A stretch of DNA of 64,000 nucleotides from Phycisphaerales bacterium (lineage in GTDB: Bacteria; Planctomycetota; Phycisphaerae; Phycisphaerales; UBA1924), in assembly GCA_007693785.1 (NCBI GenBank), contig RECY01000028.1, forward strand, positions 248,001 to 312,000. Reading direction: 5' to 3'. Below are positions 9,249 through 19,154 of this stretch, piece after piece. The notes beneath the pieces were generated by a model. The model saw nothing but the letters and a program-made list of their open reading frames with translations. It was not told the DNA's origin and did not search any database. The stretch's first letter is position 1, and the number at the start of each line of letters is the position of its first letter. The position numbers and the translations under genes were made by a program.

Positions 9249-9719
9249 GAACGCCCCTCTCGTTGGTGTCTCTCGGTTCGCCCGGGCCGCGTGGCTTCCG
9301 GGGGCGATTGTACGGGCCCGCGTGGGCGACGGAGCCCCGGGTCGGCTCACACGGGGCTCGCCCGCTCTCGGGGGATGGTTTGCCGCGTCTGCCGCCCGAT
9401 GCGTGCCTCTTTCCCGTTCAACGCACGGTTGGAGCACGGTTTACGCACCCGCCCGGCACCGGCGTGCGGCGCGGGCCGGGTCGCCGCGTCGGTGTACGTG
9501 TGCTCGGAGATGATCGGTCGTCGGATGAACCCGACTCGGACGCTGCGGGATCACGGAGCGGGCGACGCACTTGCTGCTGAGGGTGCGTGCCGTTGCGGCG
9601 GCCCGTCGCGCCAGGTGGTCCCGCCCCGGGCGGGCCGGTTGCGGCATCGGTCCTTCAGGGATATCGTAAAGCTCGCGAGGGAACGGAATACTTTGATTCT
9701 CGAATCTGGGAGAACGATC
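9249..9719. other. Divergent intergenic region, no gene recognised
   Basis: These 471 bases separate the divergently transcribed rfbA and the TraT-like lipoprotein gene, so promoters for both should lie here. All reading frames give low-complexity Arg/Ala/Pro-rich translations and none has a plausible ribosome-binding site and domain together. The only structure I can point to is a compact inverted repeat, CCCGCCC-C-GGGCGGG, at 9620-9634. Local base composition becomes less GC-rich over the last 60 bases before 9720, as expected of a promoter, but I cannot assign -35 and -10 boxes. Confidence 0.5.
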
Positions 9720-10514
9720 GTGACCATTCGAACATGCGTGGCGTTGCTGGTGCTGATCGCGATGAGCCCGATGCTCGTCGGGTGCAAGGCGACCGCCGAG
9801 AGCGCCCGGGACAACACGCAGCTTTCGACGATGCTGCCGGCGACGCGGATCGACCCGCCGCGCCCGGGGCAGAACTCGATCTGGGTGGAGTGGCAGGACC
9901 AGACGGGGCAGGGGATCGACCTGTACAACGACGTGGTGCGGTCGGTGGAGGAGATGGGCTACCGGGCGGTGAACGACTTTGAGGCCGCCGACTACGCCCT
10001 GTGGGCGACGCTGCGGATCTTCGATCGCGTGGACAGCAGCTTCGATGAGCGTGTCGCGGGGCTGGGCGGGATCGCGGGCGGGATCGCCGCGGGCACCGCG
10101 ATCGGTCAGGCAACGGGCAACTGGGGGTACGGGACCGCGGGCGGCGTGGCGGCCGGCGGTCTCGCGGCGGCCGGCATCGCGGCGCTGACGCGCCAGAACG
10201 AGTGGGCGATGGTCGTGGACATCCAACTGGGCCGCCGGGTCGAGGGGGGTGTCGAGACCGGGCAGACCTCCAGCCGCGACGCCGACGCCATCGCCCGCAC
10301 GGGCATGGGCACGGGCATGAGCGCCGAAGGCGGGCGATCCGTTGACGAGCAGACGCGGAGCCAAGCCTTCACCGAAACCCGGGCCCGCTTCGAGCTTGAG
10401 CAGCGCATCATGGCTCGCACGGGTGGCACCCGCATGGATCGCCCCGTCGCGCTCGACGCGATGCTCCCCCGTCTCCGCAACGCCCTGAGCGCGCAGCTCC
10501 CCAGGGCTCGCTGA
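9720..10514 (+). CDS. TraT-like complement-resistance family lipoprotein
   Basis: This 264-residue protein starts with a lipoprotein signal peptide whose lipobox is LVGC (Cys at about residue 22). The pattern after it matches the TraT family: a short LSTMLPAT segment, a strand around SIWVEWQDQT, then GYRAVNDFEAADYALWATLRI, a glycine/alanine-rich hydrophobic stretch (residues about 115-150), and MVVDIQLGRR. TraT proteins are outer-membrane lipoproteins that block mating-pair formation and complement on F-like plasmids. Chromosomal homologues have no settled role. The GTG at 9720 is chosen because GGGAG precedes it and the signal peptide follows directly. A hairpin at 10583-10612 closes the gene, which appears monocistronic. 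Confidence 0.75.
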   Translation: MTIRTCVALLVLIAMSPMLVGCKATAESARDNTQLSTMLPATRIDPPRPGQNSIWVEWQDQTGQGIDLYNDVVRSVEEMGYRAVNDFEAADYALWATLRIFDRVDSSFDERVAGLGGIAGGIAAGTAIGQATGNWGYGTAGGVAAGGLAAAGIAALTRQNEWAMVVDIQLGRRVEGGVETGQTSSRDADAIARTGMGTGMSAEGGRSVDEQTRSQAFTETRARFELEQRIMARTGGTRMDRPVALDAMLPRLRNALSAQLPRAR

Positions 10515-10582
10515 GTGACCGGCCGCCCGCACCCGGCGGGCGCTCCCGAGGGCCGCATCAGCACCTGATCCCACACACCCGA

Positions 10583-10612
10583 CGCCCCGCCGAGGTCACC
10601 CTCGGCGGGGCG
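10583..10612 (+). terminator. GC-rich hairpin, probable terminator
   Basis: A perfect 13-base inverted repeat, CGCCCCGCCGAGG and CCTCGGCGGGGCG, brackets a TCAC loop, 68 bases after the stop of the TraT-like gene. Only a weak T-containing tail (TTGT) follows. The very stable stem and its position between two same-strand genes with separate ribosome-binding sites make termination or attenuation the best explanation. Confidence 0.6.
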
Positions 10613-10667
10613 TTGTGCCTGATACCCTTTCAGGCGAGGAAACCCCGAACAATTTCAGGAGGCATCC

Positions 10668-11609
10668 GTGAGCACACCCATCGCCGGCCTGCACCACGTC
10701 ACCGCCCTCGCCAAGAGCCCGCAGGAAAACAAACGCTTCTACACCACCGTCCTCGCCCAGCGGATGGTCAAGCGGACCGTCAACTTCGACGACCCGAGCA
10801 CCTATCACCTCTACTACGGCGACGACCTCGGCTCGCCCGGCACGCTCCTGACCCACTTCCCGCACCCCTACGCCCGTCGGGGCGTCCACGGGAACCACGA
10901 GATCGAGCGCACGATCCTGGCGATCCCCCAGGGCTCGAGCGGGTTCTGGCGGGAGCGGCTGGACCGGTACGACGTCGGCGTCGAGGCTGCGGAGGCGTTC
11001 GGGCAGTCACGCCTGCATTTTGCGGACCACGACGGGATGCTCTTCGCGCTCGCCGAGCAGGACGAGAGCGGGGCGGCCCCGGTCCCGGTCATCGGCGATC
11101 GGGGCGGGCTGCCCGGCGACCGGGCGCTCGGGCGGATCCTGGGCGTGGCGATCCGTGTGCGGGAGGCGGAGGCGACGGCGACGGCCCTGACCGGGGCGCT
11201 CGGCTTCCGCGCCGGGGCGACCGAGGGGCGTTCGCAGCGATTCACGGTGGGCGAAGGGGCGAAGCAGGCGTGGGTCGAGTTGATCGAGGACCCGGACGCG
11301 CCCGAGAGCGACATGGGGGCCGGGACGGTGCACCACGTCGCGTGGCGCGTGGCGACGGACGAGGACCAGGCGGAGGTCGGCGAGCGACTGCGCGAGGCGC
11401 GGATCGGGGTGACCGAGGTCCGCGACCGGTTTTATTTCCGGTCGATCTATTTCCGCATGCCGGGGGGCGTGATTTTCGAGATCGCGACCGACGGCCCGGG
11501 GATGGACGCCGATGAGCCGCGGGACGCGTTGGGGGCGACGTTGCAGATCCCGCCGATGTATAAGTCGCAGGGAGCGCAGATCGCGGCCCATCTGGAGCCG
11601 TTGGAGTAG
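10668..11609 (+). CDS. Ring-cleaving dioxygenase / glyoxalase superfamily protein
   Basis: This 313-residue protein has two vicinal-oxygen-chelate modules. The first starts at GLHHVTA (residues 7-13) with a likely metal-binding His; the second contains VHHVAWRV and ends at FEIATDGPG with the expected Glu ligand. Overall it resembles the LinE/MhqO-type proteins annotated as ring-cleaving dioxygenases, which act on hydroquinones or related electrophiles. The GTG start at 10668 is preceded by a strong AGGAGG. It stands alone between a terminator hairpin and a convergent gene starting 14 bases after its stop. Substrate unknown. Confidence 0.82.
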   Translation: MSTPIAGLHHVTALAKSPQENKRFYTTVLAQRMVKRTVNFDDPSTYHLYYGDDLGSPGTLLTHFPHPYARRGVHGNHEIERTILAIPQGSSGFWRERLDRYDVGVEAAEAFGQSRLHFADHDGMLFALAEQDESGAAPVPVIGDRGGLPGDRALGRILGVAIRVREAEATATALTGALGFRAGATEGRSQRFTVGEGAKQAWVELIEDPDAPESDMGAGTVHHVAWRVATDEDQAEVGERLREARIGVTEVRDRFYFRSIYFRMPGGVIFEIATDGPGMDADEPRDALGATLQIPPMYKSQGAQIAAHLEPLE

Positions 11610-11622
11610 GTGATCGCGATGG

Positions 11623-13212
11623 TCAGCTCTCCGACGCGTTGGGCTCGCGCTGGGCGGCGGCTTCGGGCTGCTGGCGGGAGAGGTGCGCGATGCTCCGCCA
11701 GAGGTGGTAGGCGACGCGGTCGCACCAGCGCAGGGCTTCGATGCGTTCGGCCGAGGTGTGCGGGGTGATCACGCCCTGGGCGGCCTGCTCGATCGCCCCG
11801 GCGCGTCCGTTGCGACGCTGCTCGGCGATCTCGCGGCTCATCGCGCCGGCGCGGTCCGGATCGGCGTGGAGCGGATCGTGCGCGAGGGTCAACGCTTCGG
11901 TGAGCTTGGCGTGCGCGCCCGTGCCGTGTGGCCCGGTGAGACGGGTGTGGACGGGCGTGGGCTCGGCGGCGGCGTCGATCAGGCTCTCGATGTGGTCGAG
12001 GGCGTGGACGAGGGAGGTCTGCTCGGCGACGTCGTGGGAGCTCGCGGGCTGGGTGCCGATCGCGGCGAGGACGGAGCGCGAGCGGTCGACCGCGGCTCGC
12101 GCCTGTTCGAGGACGCGGGGCGGCGTGCGCCCGTGCTGGGTGAGGCGTGCGTGGATGCCGGCGCCGAGGGCGACGGTCGTCGCGCCGAGGGTCGTGCGAA
12201 CGGCGTCGAGCGCGACGCCCGGCACGTCGGCGAGCGCGGGGTCGAGTCGGTCGATTTCGGGCATCTCGCCGGCGGGGGCGAGGCGCTCGATGAGGCGTGA
12301 GAAGGGGCCGATGAGGGGGAGAAGCACGAGCACGCCGACGACGTTGAAGACGGTGTGGAAGGTGGCGAGGGCGACGGTGTCGGCGCCGCCCTGGATGTTC
12401 TGTGTCGCCCAGTCGGCGACGCGGACCATGACGGGGATCATGGGCAGGGCGAGGAGCGCGGTGATGACGTTGAAGCCGATGTGGGCGAAGGCGGTGCGCC
12501 GCCCGGCGGTGGGGGCGCCGATCGCGATCAGGGCGGCCTTGACGCAGGTGCCGACGTTCTGCCCGATGACGAGCCCGGCGGCCTGATCGAGGTTGATCGT
12601 GCCGGTGTGGAGGGCGGCGAGGGTCATCGCGACGGCGGCGCTGGAGGACTGGAGGACGACCGTCATCACGACGCCGATGCCGACGAGCCCGAAGATGCCG
12701 AGGAGCGTCGCGGGCGGGAAGCTGGCGGGCGTGACGTGCTCGCTGAGCCCGGACATGCCCTCCTGGAGCGCGGCGAGTCCGACGAAAAGAACGCCGAAGC
12801 CGGCGAGGGTCATGCCGAGGGCGGCCAGCCTGTCCTTGGCGAGGAGCTTGCAGAGGACGCCGATGAAGATCAGGGGCTCGACGTAGCGGGAGATCGAAAA
12901 CTCGAAGCCGAGGAGGGCGACGATCCAGCTGGTGCTGGTGGTGCCGAGGTTGGCGCCGAAGATGACGCCGATCGCTTGGGGGAAGGTGAGCAGGCCGGCG
13001 CTGGCGAAGCCGATGGTGGTGATGGTGGTGGCAGACGAGGACTGGACAAGGGCGGTGATGCCGGCGCCCCACCCGATGCCGGAGATGGGCCCGGAGATGA
13101 ATCTTGAGAGTACGGCTCGGAGGGCGGGTCCGGCGAGGGCCTTGAGCCCGTCGGTCATGAGGGTCATGCCGAGAAGGAAGAGGCCGATGCCGCCGAGGGT
13201 CTGCCAGATCAT
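11623..13212 (-). CDS. Na/Pi cotransporter family protein with PhoU-like C-terminus
   Basis: This 529-residue membrane protein belongs to the Na+/phosphate symporter family (PF02690). The family's inverted repeat is visible as two QSSSA motifs, ALVQSSSATT near residue 55 and VVLQSSSAAV near residue 185, each in a glycine-rich hydrophobic hairpin. About eight or nine membrane segments occupy residues 1-320. The remaining 200 residues are soluble and helical, like the PhoU-like tail of YjbB/NptA proteins. Its start overlaps the stop of the acetyltransferase gene by four bases, so the two are coupled. It probably moves phosphate, but family members without the PST system can also export it. Confidence 0.88.
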   Translation of the reverse strand: MIWQTLGGIGLFLLGMTLMTDGLKALAGPALRAVLSRFISGPISGIGWGAGITALVQSSSATTITTIGFASAGLLTFPQAIGVIFGANLGTTSTSWIVALLGFEFSISRYVEPLIFIGVLCKLLAKDRLAALGMTLAGFGVLFVGLAALQEGMSGLSEHVTPASFPPATLLGIFGLVGIGVVMTVVLQSSSAAVAMTLAALHTGTINLDQAAGLVIGQNVGTCVKAALIAIGAPTAGRRTAFAHIGFNVITALLALPMIPVMVRVADWATQNIQGGADTVALATFHTVFNVVGVLVLLPLIGPFSRLIERLAPAGEMPEIDRLDPALADVPGVALDAVRTTLGATTVALGAGIHARLTQHGRTPPRVLEQARAAVDRSRSVLAAIGTQPASSHDVAEQTSLVHALDHIESLIDAAAEPTPVHTRLTGPHGTGAHAKLTEALTLAHDPLHADPDRAGAMSREIAEQRRNGRAGAIEQAAQGVITPHTSAERIEALRWCDRVAYHLWRSIAHLSRQQPEAAAQREPNASES

Positions 13213-13823
13213 GGGTCGATGGTAGCGGGACAGGGGTGTGGGTTGGGGTGGTGTGTGCGGCGCATGCGGAGCCCGTCCATGCCCGGGCCGTAGTAGTCGA
13301 CGAGCGAGCGTGTGTGGACGAACCCGAGGGATCGGTAGAGTCGTTGGGCGGTGGTGTTGTCGGCTCGGACTTCGAGGGAGACCCGTTCGACGCCTTCCTC
13401 GGCGAGGGCGTGGAGGACGCGTTCAGCGAGGGCTCGCCCGTAGCCGCGGCCGGTACGGTCCGGGTGGACGGCGATCGCGTAGAGGCGCCCGGTCTTGCGG
13501 GCGCCGATCGCCCCGTGGCGTCGGATCAGGCCGACGGCCCAGCCCGCGACGCCGTCGTGCTCGGCGACGAAGGCGCGGGCGCGTGGGTTGTTCAGGAGTC
13601 GGCGGATCTGCCGCTCGTGGAATCGCTCGGCTGGGCGTTCGAAGGCGGCGCGTTCGATCGCGACGATCGCCGCCAGGTCGGACTCGCCGGCCGAGCGGTA
13701 GCGGGTCGGCGGGTCGAGCCACGTCTCGAGTGTTCGTTCCGGGGCGTCGAGGGTGGTGGGCGCAAGCAAGCAGGGCGCGTCGAAGACGCCCGAACGATCC
13801 GACCCCGACACATCCGGGACCAC
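13209..13823 (-). CDS. GNAT-family N-acetyltransferase (RimI-like)
   Basis: This 204-residue protein has one GNAT domain at about residues 42-185. Motif A appears as LYAIAVHPDRTGRGYGRALAE, with the R/Q-x-x-G-x-G/A acetyl-CoA loop, and motif B as NTTAQRLYRSLGF, both close to RimI, the ribosomal protein S18 alanine acetyltransferase. The first 40 residues are not conserved-looking, so the GTG start at 13823 is uncertain. It overlaps the downstream Na/Pi transporter by four bases. Small-molecule or protein substrates are both possible; RimI identity is not secure without the usual tsaB neighbour. Confidence 0.75.
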   Translation of the reverse strand: MVPDVSGSDRSGVFDAPCLLAPTTLDAPERTLETWLDPPTRYRSAGESDLAAIVAIERAAFERPAERFHERQIRRLLNNPRARAFVAEHDGVAGWAVGLIRRHGAIGARKTGRLYAIAVHPDRTGRGYGRALAERVLHALAEEGVERVSLEVRADNTTAQRLYRSLGFVHTRSLVDYYGPGMDGLRMRRTHHPNPHPCPATIDP

Positions 13824-13982
13824 GCACGCCTCCTTCGGCGCTCACCCCGACCCAGATCGCCCGCCGCCCCGTCCGGGGCCTGCCGCGGGCGATCGGTCTC
13901 GCGGCTCGCGCAGAATATCCGCGCCGAAAACCGAAGCAAGCCCGAACCTTTCCATGAAAACCGATTCCGGGGTTGCCCGCGT

Positions 13983-15785
13983 TCAGCCGAGGATGCGCCG
14001 TCGCCGCGTGACATAATCCCAGAGAACGAAGCGGTCGAGGTCCTCCCCGCCGGTGAAGAAGGCCCGCCCGCGGGTCGCCTCGGCCAGCTTGTGCGCGAAC
14101 CGCACGTCCTCGCTCGACTGGCTCCAGCTTGGAAGCACAAAGAAATTGATCGTGACGCCCTCGCGGGCCGCGGCCTGCGCCTCGCGCATCGTGGCTTCTT
14201 CGGTCCGCGGGTCGGGCGGGTAGAGGAGGAAGAGCGTCTCGTCCTCGAAGTGCGCGGTGGGGAGGCCGTCGGAAATGAGCACGACCTGCTTGTTCGGCGT
14301 GTCGGCCGAGGCGAGGAACCGGCGTGCGAGGCGGAGCCCGTGCTGGATGTTCGTAAAGTGCGGCGGGACCATGCCCTCGGTGATGCCGGGGTCGCTCATG
14401 TCCGCCCGCAGACGCACGACCGGCTCGCGGATCGTCACCGGCTTGGGCATCAGCGAGGCGATCTCCGAAACGGGGCGGGGCTTGGCAAAGCTCGCCATCT
14501 CGATGAAGCGGAGGAAGTCGCCGGGGTACTCGCGACGGATGAGCGCGTCGAGCGCGAGGGCCATGCGCTTGCACGAGATGTACTGCCCGCCCCAGCGCAT
14601 GGAGCCGGACATGTCCATCAGGACGACCGTGGCGCACTTGGGGTTGTTCCGCGTCCGGTGGATCTCGATGTCCTCGGGGCGCAGGCGCATCTTCGGCGGC
14701 GTGCCGCTGCGACCGACCTCGCCGGCTCGCTCGCGCTCGCGGCTCTCGCGGATGAACGCGTTGATGAACGACTGCCCCGCGTCCATGCCCGCCGCGGAGT
14801 CGCCGAACTCGTAGGGGCGCGTCGTTGGCAGCTCGACCGCGCCTTCCCCTTCGGCCCCCGCGTGCCGCCCGGAGCGCGACGCCTGCAGGTCGCTGAAGAT
14901 CGTCGCCAGCAGCGAGCCCTGGAACAGCTTGTACGCCCGCGGCGTCAGGCGGAACGAGCCGTCCTCGCCCTTGTCCAGCCCTTGGCGCTCGGCCTCCTCG
15001 CGCATGTATTCTTCGATCTGCTTGCCGAGGTCGCGGAGCTGGTTCATGTCCGCCTCCTCGGCGAACCGGGCGAGCGCTTCCATGTCGATCACCGCGAGCT
15101 GCGCGTTCTTCATCGCCTCGCGGAGCTGCTCGAGCAGCTTGTCGATCGTTTCGAGCTCTTCCTTGATCGCGATCGCCTCGTCGATCGACATCGGCGTCCG
15201 CCCGGTGAAGGCGTACTTGGCGCTCAGCTCGTCGATCTCGTAGCGCGTCGCGAGCGTGTCGATCAGGCGGAGCAGGTCGCGGGCGAAGTCCGTGAACTCG
15301 GCCCCGTCGCCCGGGCGGTTCTCATCGCCTCGGCGGCGCGGGTTGGTTTCCCGCCGCTTGTCGGCGGCGTACCAGAGGCGCTCCAGGTCACGGATCTGCT
15401 CCTCACGCACGGCTTTGCGGAAGTCCGGTTCAAGCTCACGCGGCGGGCGCACGACGCCGGAGGCGTCGGTGAACGCACGCCCGGCCTTCGTGCGCACGCT
15501 CTCGGCTTCGTAGGTTGCGAGAATCTTTCGCTTCCGCTCCTCCAGCATCGCGATCAGCGAATCCAGGCTCGGGCCGAGCCCCGCGATCTGCGAGGGATCG
15601 ATCTGGATCGCGTTCGCGAGTTCTTCCTCGGTGAAGCGGCGCATGGAGCCGAAGGTGAGCATGTGCTCGAACGCCGCCGATGCTATGTCCGGCGGCGGAG
15701 CCGTGGGGGAGGGGAAGCGGGCGGGGTCGTACCGCTGGTAGCTGTGGACGAGGCCGCCGTGTTGGGGGCGGTGGCGATCACTCAC
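13983..15785 (-). CDS. VWA-domain protein partnered with MoxR ATPase
   Basis: This 600-residue cytoplasmic protein ends in a von Willebrand A domain (about residues 385-590) with an intact MIDAS metal site, DMSGSM at 391-396, and the later Thr and Asp positions. The N-terminal 380 residues are charged and mostly helical, with coiled-coil-like stretches at about 200-265. There is no signal peptide. Its start overlaps the MoxR-type ATPase stop by four bases. MoxR AAA+ proteins with VWA partners act as chaperones or remodelers for metalloenzymes or complexes (CoxD/CoxE, NorQ/NorD, RavA/ViaA). The client is not evident here, since no obvious metalloenzyme lies nearby. Confidence 0.85.
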   Translation of the reverse strand: MSDRHRPQHGGLVHSYQRYDPARFPSPTAPPPDIASAAFEHMLTFGSMRRFTEEELANAIQIDPSQIAGLGPSLDSLIAMLEERKRKILATYEAESVRTKAGRAFTDASGVVRPPRELEPDFRKAVREEQIRDLERLWYAADKRRETNPRRRGDENRPGDGAEFTDFARDLLRLIDTLATRYEIDELSAKYAFTGRTPMSIDEAIAIKEELETIDKLLEQLREAMKNAQLAVIDMEALARFAEEADMNQLRDLGKQIEEYMREEAERQGLDKGEDGSFRLTPRAYKLFQGSLLATIFSDLQASRSGRHAGAEGEGAVELPTTRPYEFGDSAAGMDAGQSFINAFIRESRERERAGEVGRSGTPPKMRLRPEDIEIHRTRNNPKCATVVLMDMSGSMRWGGQYISCKRMALALDALIRREYPGDFLRFIEMASFAKPRPVSEIASLMPKPVTIREPVVRLRADMSDPGITEGMVPPHFTNIQHGLRLARRFLASADTPNKQVVLISDGLPTAHFEDETLFLLYPPDPRTEEATMREAQAAAREGVTINFFVLPSWSQSSEDVRFAHKLAEATRGRAFFTGGEDLDRFVLWDYVTRRRRILG

Positions 15786-17245
15786 AGCTCATACTCCACC
15801 CGCCCGAACCGCTCGGCTCGGCTTACGCGGTCGGTCGCCCAGAGGCCGGCGAGCACGAACTCCACGCAGCTCGCGCGCACGCTCGCGTCCTCGCTCGCGT
15901 TCACTTCGAACGCCTTGTCCCACGCCGGGGGCACGCGCTTCAGCAGCTCCGCGTACACGCGGCTAGGCACCATGTCGCCCACTTCCACCTTCACGCCCTT
16001 GCCGAAGACCTCCGCGATCTCCCCCAGCCCGTGCTCGCTCACGTACTCCGCGAAGACCTCGCCCACGGCCTCGGCGAGGATCGAGTCCAGCACCTGTCGC
16101 TCGCTCATCTGGTGCGAGCCCATCAGGTCCAGCTCCAGCTTGCCCGCGCCCGAGGCGTGGAAGTGCGCCAGGTCGCTGATCCGCGGCACCGCCGGCCTCT
16201 CGCTCAGCACGATCCCCCGCCGGCGCGCGTTGGCGACCATCACCCGGTAATTCGCGATGCTGAACCGCGCGCTCACGCCCGACTCGTGATCGACGAACTT
16301 GCTCCGTCGCGCCACGATTGACATTTGCTCGACGATCTCGCGCATGAAGGGCGGGACGAGCACGGGGTATTCGCCGGCGAGGTCGATCCCGGCCTCGCGC
16401 TCGGTGATCTCCATCCCGGTCGCCCGCTCGCGCGGGTAGTGTGTCTGGACAGTGGAGCCGATGCGGTCCTTGAGTTGGGGGATGACCTTGCCGGAGCGGT
16501 TGTAAGTGCTGGGGTTGGCGCTGAAGAGGACGCAGACGTCGAGGTCGAAGCGGACGGGGTAGCCGCGGATCTGGACGTCGCGTTCTTCGAGAATGTTGAA
16601 GAGGCCGACCTGGACGAGCTCGTCGAGATCGGGCAGCTCGTTCATCGCGAAGATGCCGCGGTGCATGCGCGGGATGAGCCCGAAGTGCAGCGCGTCCTCG
16701 GCGGACATGCTGACGCCCGCGGCGAGCTTGGCCGGGTCGGTCTCGCCGATCACGTCGGCGAACTTGGTCCCCGGCGCGAGTCGCTCGGCGTACCGATCCT
16801 CGCGGGCCCACCACGCGATCGGGATCTCCCGCTCGTCACGTCCCGCGACGAACGCACGCCCGGCCCGTGTGATCGGGTGGAACGGGTCTTCGTGGACCGC
16901 GGGCACGCCGCCGGGGAAGCTTGGCGGGACGTCGAGGTAGGGCAGGCCCTCGTCGAGGAAACGCACGAGCGAGCGCATCAGGCGGCTCTTGGCTTGACCC
17001 TTTTCGCCGAGGAAGAGCACGTCGTGCCCGGCGAGGAGCGCGTTGACCAGTTCCGGGATGACCGTTTCGTCGTAGCCGACGATGCCGGGGAAGAGCGTGT
17101 CGCCGGCCGCGAGCGCACGGACCATGTTGTCCCGCAGCTCGCTCTTCACGCTCCGGCTCTGCCACCCGCTCTCGCGGAGCTCGGCGAGCGTGGAAGGGCG
17201 GCGTTTGGTGGAGGGGGTTTCGGATCCGGCGGGGTGTTGCACCAT
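15782..17245 (-). CDS. MoxR/Mg-chelatase-like AAA+ ATPase
   Basis: This 487-residue AAA+ ATPase has Walker A GEKGQAKS at residues 80-87 and a Walker B region at [12 protein letters not shown] (about 197-207), where Asn replaces the usual Asp before the Glu. The FSANPSTYN sensor I and the arginine-rich region after it match the Mg-chelatase/MoxR clade. The C-terminal third (about 300-487) is a helical lid. It is longer than a typical 330-residue MoxR and closer to bacterial magnesium-chelatase-like subunits. It is translationally coupled to the VWA gene, so the two products should form one remodelling complex. Confidence 0.88.
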   Translation of the reverse strand: MVQHPAGSETPSTKRRPSTLAELRESGWQSRSVKSELRDNMVRALAAGDTLFPGIVGYDETVIPELVNALLAGHDVLFLGEKGQAKSRLMRSLVRFLDEGLPYLDVPPSFPGGVPAVHEDPFHPITRAGRAFVAGRDEREIPIAWWAREDRYAERLAPGTKFADVIGETDPAKLAAGVSMSAEDALHFGLIPRMHRGIFAMNELPDLDELVQVGLFNILEERDVQIRGYPVRFDLDVCVLFSANPSTYNRSGKVIPQLKDRIGSTVQTHYPRERATGMEITEREAGIDLAGEYPVLVPPFMREIVEQMSIVARRSKFVDHESGVSARFSIANYRVMVANARRRGIVLSERPAVPRISDLAHFHASGAGKLELDLMGSHQMSERQVLDSILAEAVGEVFAEYVSEHGLGEIAEVFGKGVKVEVGDMVPSRVYAELLKRVPPAWDKAFEVNASEDASVRASCVEFVLAGLWATDRVSRAERFGRVEYEL

Positions 17246-17337
17246 GCCGAATCATTCGCACACCCGGGCGGCGCGATGCAGCCGGGCCGGATTCCTCCGC
17301 CCCGGGTGTCGAGGGGTTGGCCGAGGCCGGGTTCGGA

Positions 17338-17979
17338 TCAGATCGAGGGCGCGGCGAGAGCCTTGCGCAGCGCGTCGAAGGTGTTGTAGAACAGCACCAG
17401 CCCGATCAGCGGGCCGATGAGGATCAAGACGCCGACGGTCATGAGGAGGGGGATGAGGATGCGGTTGAGGTGGGCTCGCTTGGCGAGGCGGTCGTCGCCG
17501 AGTGTTTCGCCCCATTCGCGGACTCGGATCATGAGCAGCACGACGAGGATGAGGGAAATCACGATGTTTGCGAGCGAGGGCAGCGTCGAGAGGCCAACGA
17601 GGACGAGGCTACCTAAGAGCACGCCGACGCCGGTCAGCAGGAAATCGAAGACGGTGAGCGCGATCATCGCGAACGCGAGCCCTCGCAGGACGCGCCCGCC
17701 GTCGCGGGGCTTGGGTTCGATGGGCGCAAAGCGGATGATGCCGGTGAAGAACATGACACCGCCAACGAGCCCGAGCAATTGCCCGATGATTTGAATCCAT
17801 CCGGGCGACCGGGGCGGCTCGCCGGTCGCGAGGACAGCGCCGAGGATCCCAAAGAGCAACGCGGCGAGCACGGCGACCAGCAGCCCGTACTGGATCATCG
17901 ACGCGGCGGCACGCGCCGGCTCGTGCGAGGCGCCGGCGTTCATCACGGGCGCGGGGGGCGCGGTGTCGGTTGTGTTCAT
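17338..17979 (-). CDS. Membrane protein, paralogue of the upstream zinc-ribbon protein
   Basis: This 213-residue protein of unknown function has five hydrophobic segments, roughly at residues 27-50, 62-82, 98-122, 125-150 and 175-200. Its last segment, RILIPLLMTVGVLILIGPLIG, aligns with RIAIPIVTVLLACVVIGPVIG in the next gene upstream. The N-terminal MIQYGLL likewise matches FVQYGML there, so the two are tandem paralogues. It lacks the zinc ribbon of that neighbour. The genes overlap by four bases (ATGA). The MoxR gene starts 92 bases downstream on the same strand, so readthrough is possible. Confidence 0.7.
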   Translation of the reverse strand: MNTTDTAPPAPVMNAGASHEPARAAASMIQYGLLVAVLAALLFGILGAVLATGEPPRSPGWIQIIGQLLGLVGGVMFFTGIIRFAPIEPKPRDGGRVLRGLAFAMIALTVFDFLLTGVGVLLGSLVLVGLSTLPSLANIVISLILVVLLMIRVREWGETLGDDRLAKRAHLNRILIPLLMTVGVLILIGPLIGLVLFYNTFDALRKALAAPSI

Positions 17980-18995
17980 GGTTCGAATCCTCCTGATGCG
18001 GCACCCAACGGAGCCTGGTTTGCGGGCCGTTCTTGCAACTCACTCTGCACGCGGAGCACGCCGTCGAGAAGCTTGCGGAATTGTGCGAGGCGGATGTAGT
18101 ACAGGACTGCGCCGATCACCGGGCCAATGACGACGCAGGCGAGCAGGACCGTGACGATGGGGATCGCGATGCGGTCACGCCGAGCCTTGCGGACGAGGTC
18201 GCCCGCGCGCCCGCGATGACCAAGGCGAATGATCAGGGCCATGCTCGCGAAAAAGCAGGCACAGAGCCCGAAAAGTCCGGCGATCGAGACCAAAAAACTG
18301 ATTCCCATGATGACGATCGCGGCTCCTGCGGACACGCCCATGCCGCCTGGGGTGGGGGTGAATGGTGCTGCGGCAGAAAAAGGAGTGGCGAGCACTTGCA
18401 CGATCGCCGAGACACAAGCAATGACCGCGCCCACGCGGAGCCATTGTCGGATGCTGTCTGTTTCGATCGCACGCGGCTCCGGTTCGCGGATCCCCAAACG
18501 CCACCATCCCCAGTAGACGAAGAACAGGGGAACCATCGCGAAGATGCTGGTGGCGCTGATAAACCATGGATCGGCGGCCGTGATTGGCCCCGGGTTACCG
18601 GGGGTGGCGGGTGCGAAACGCACCCGCTGAGCGGCGTACGCGATCTGCAAGCCCATCGCGGAGAGCACAACGATCGGGTATGCGAGCATCCCGTATTGCA
18701 CGAAGCCCGTCGCCCGGTGCTCCCGTCGGATCGCCTCCGGGTCGCGCCGGTGGAGCGGCCAGTTATCGATGGAGGCCCGGACGGGCAGGCCGCACTCCGG
18801 GCAGAGATCTGAATACTTGAGCCCGCGGAGCGAGTATGCGCACTTCAGGCAGGGCAGGTCGGCGGCGATCGGAAAATGATCGCTCGCCGTCGGCTCGAGC
18901 CCGAGGTCCGCCTCGAAGCCGTGCGGGATTGCCCGGTTTGCCATGTCCGCACTGTCGTGTGCTTCGCTCGCCCCGGTCTGATCACGATCGCCCAT
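17976..18995 (-). CDS. Zinc-ribbon multi-spanning membrane protein
   Basis: This protein of 339 residues starts at the ATG at 18995, preceded by GGGGGAGCGC; an upstream in-frame GTG would add 43 unconserved residues. Near the N-terminus (about residues 45-70) sits CLKCAYSLRGLKYSDLCPEC, a CxxC...CxxC zinc ribbon of a kind common in planctomycete membrane proteins. It is followed by about five membrane segments, which is inferred from hydrophobicity. The C-terminal third is paralogous to the overlapping downstream gene. A Pro/Gly/Thr-rich loop lies at about residues 225-245. Function unknown. The ribbon is on the cytoplasmic side if there is no signal peptide, as appears to be the case. Confidence 0.65.
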   Translation of the reverse strand: MGDRDQTGASEAHDSADMANRAIPHGFEADLGLEPTASDHFPIAADLPCLKCAYSLRGLKYSDLCPECGLPVRASIDNWPLHRRDPEAIRREHRATGFVQYGMLAYPIVVLSAMGLQIAYAAQRVRFAPATPGNPGPITAADPWFISATSIFAMVPLFFVYWGWWRLGIREPEPRAIETDSIRQWLRVGAVIACVSAIVQVLATPFSAAAPFTPTPGGMGVSAGAAIVIMGISFLVSIAGLFGLCACFFASMALIIRLGHRGRAGDLVRKARRDRIAIPIVTVLLACVVIGPVIGAVLYYIRLAQFRKLLDGVLRVQSELQERPANQAPLGAASGGFEP

Positions 18996-19154
18996 GCGCT
19001 CCCCCCGCTCCGGCGGGGCCAGGTCCCCGCGAGCGGAAAAGATACCGCAACCGACCGATGTCCGCACGCGGGAGGCGTGTCGGGTCGACTCCACAGGAAG
19101 TGGATATCTCAATCCCTCTGTCAAGCCTGTCCTCGACGAGGGATATGGCGAAGT

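Noticed and set aside
7752-9719. Upstream extension of the TraT-like gene's frame through rfbC and rfbA
   Set aside because: The frame is open but runs antisense to two solid genes. The lipoprotein signal peptide and ribosome-binding site place the real start at 9720.
17980-17990. GGTTCGAATCC resembling a tRNA T-loop
   Set aside because: No matching anticodon stem or acceptor stem surrounds it, and it lies at an ATGA overlap between two coding genes.
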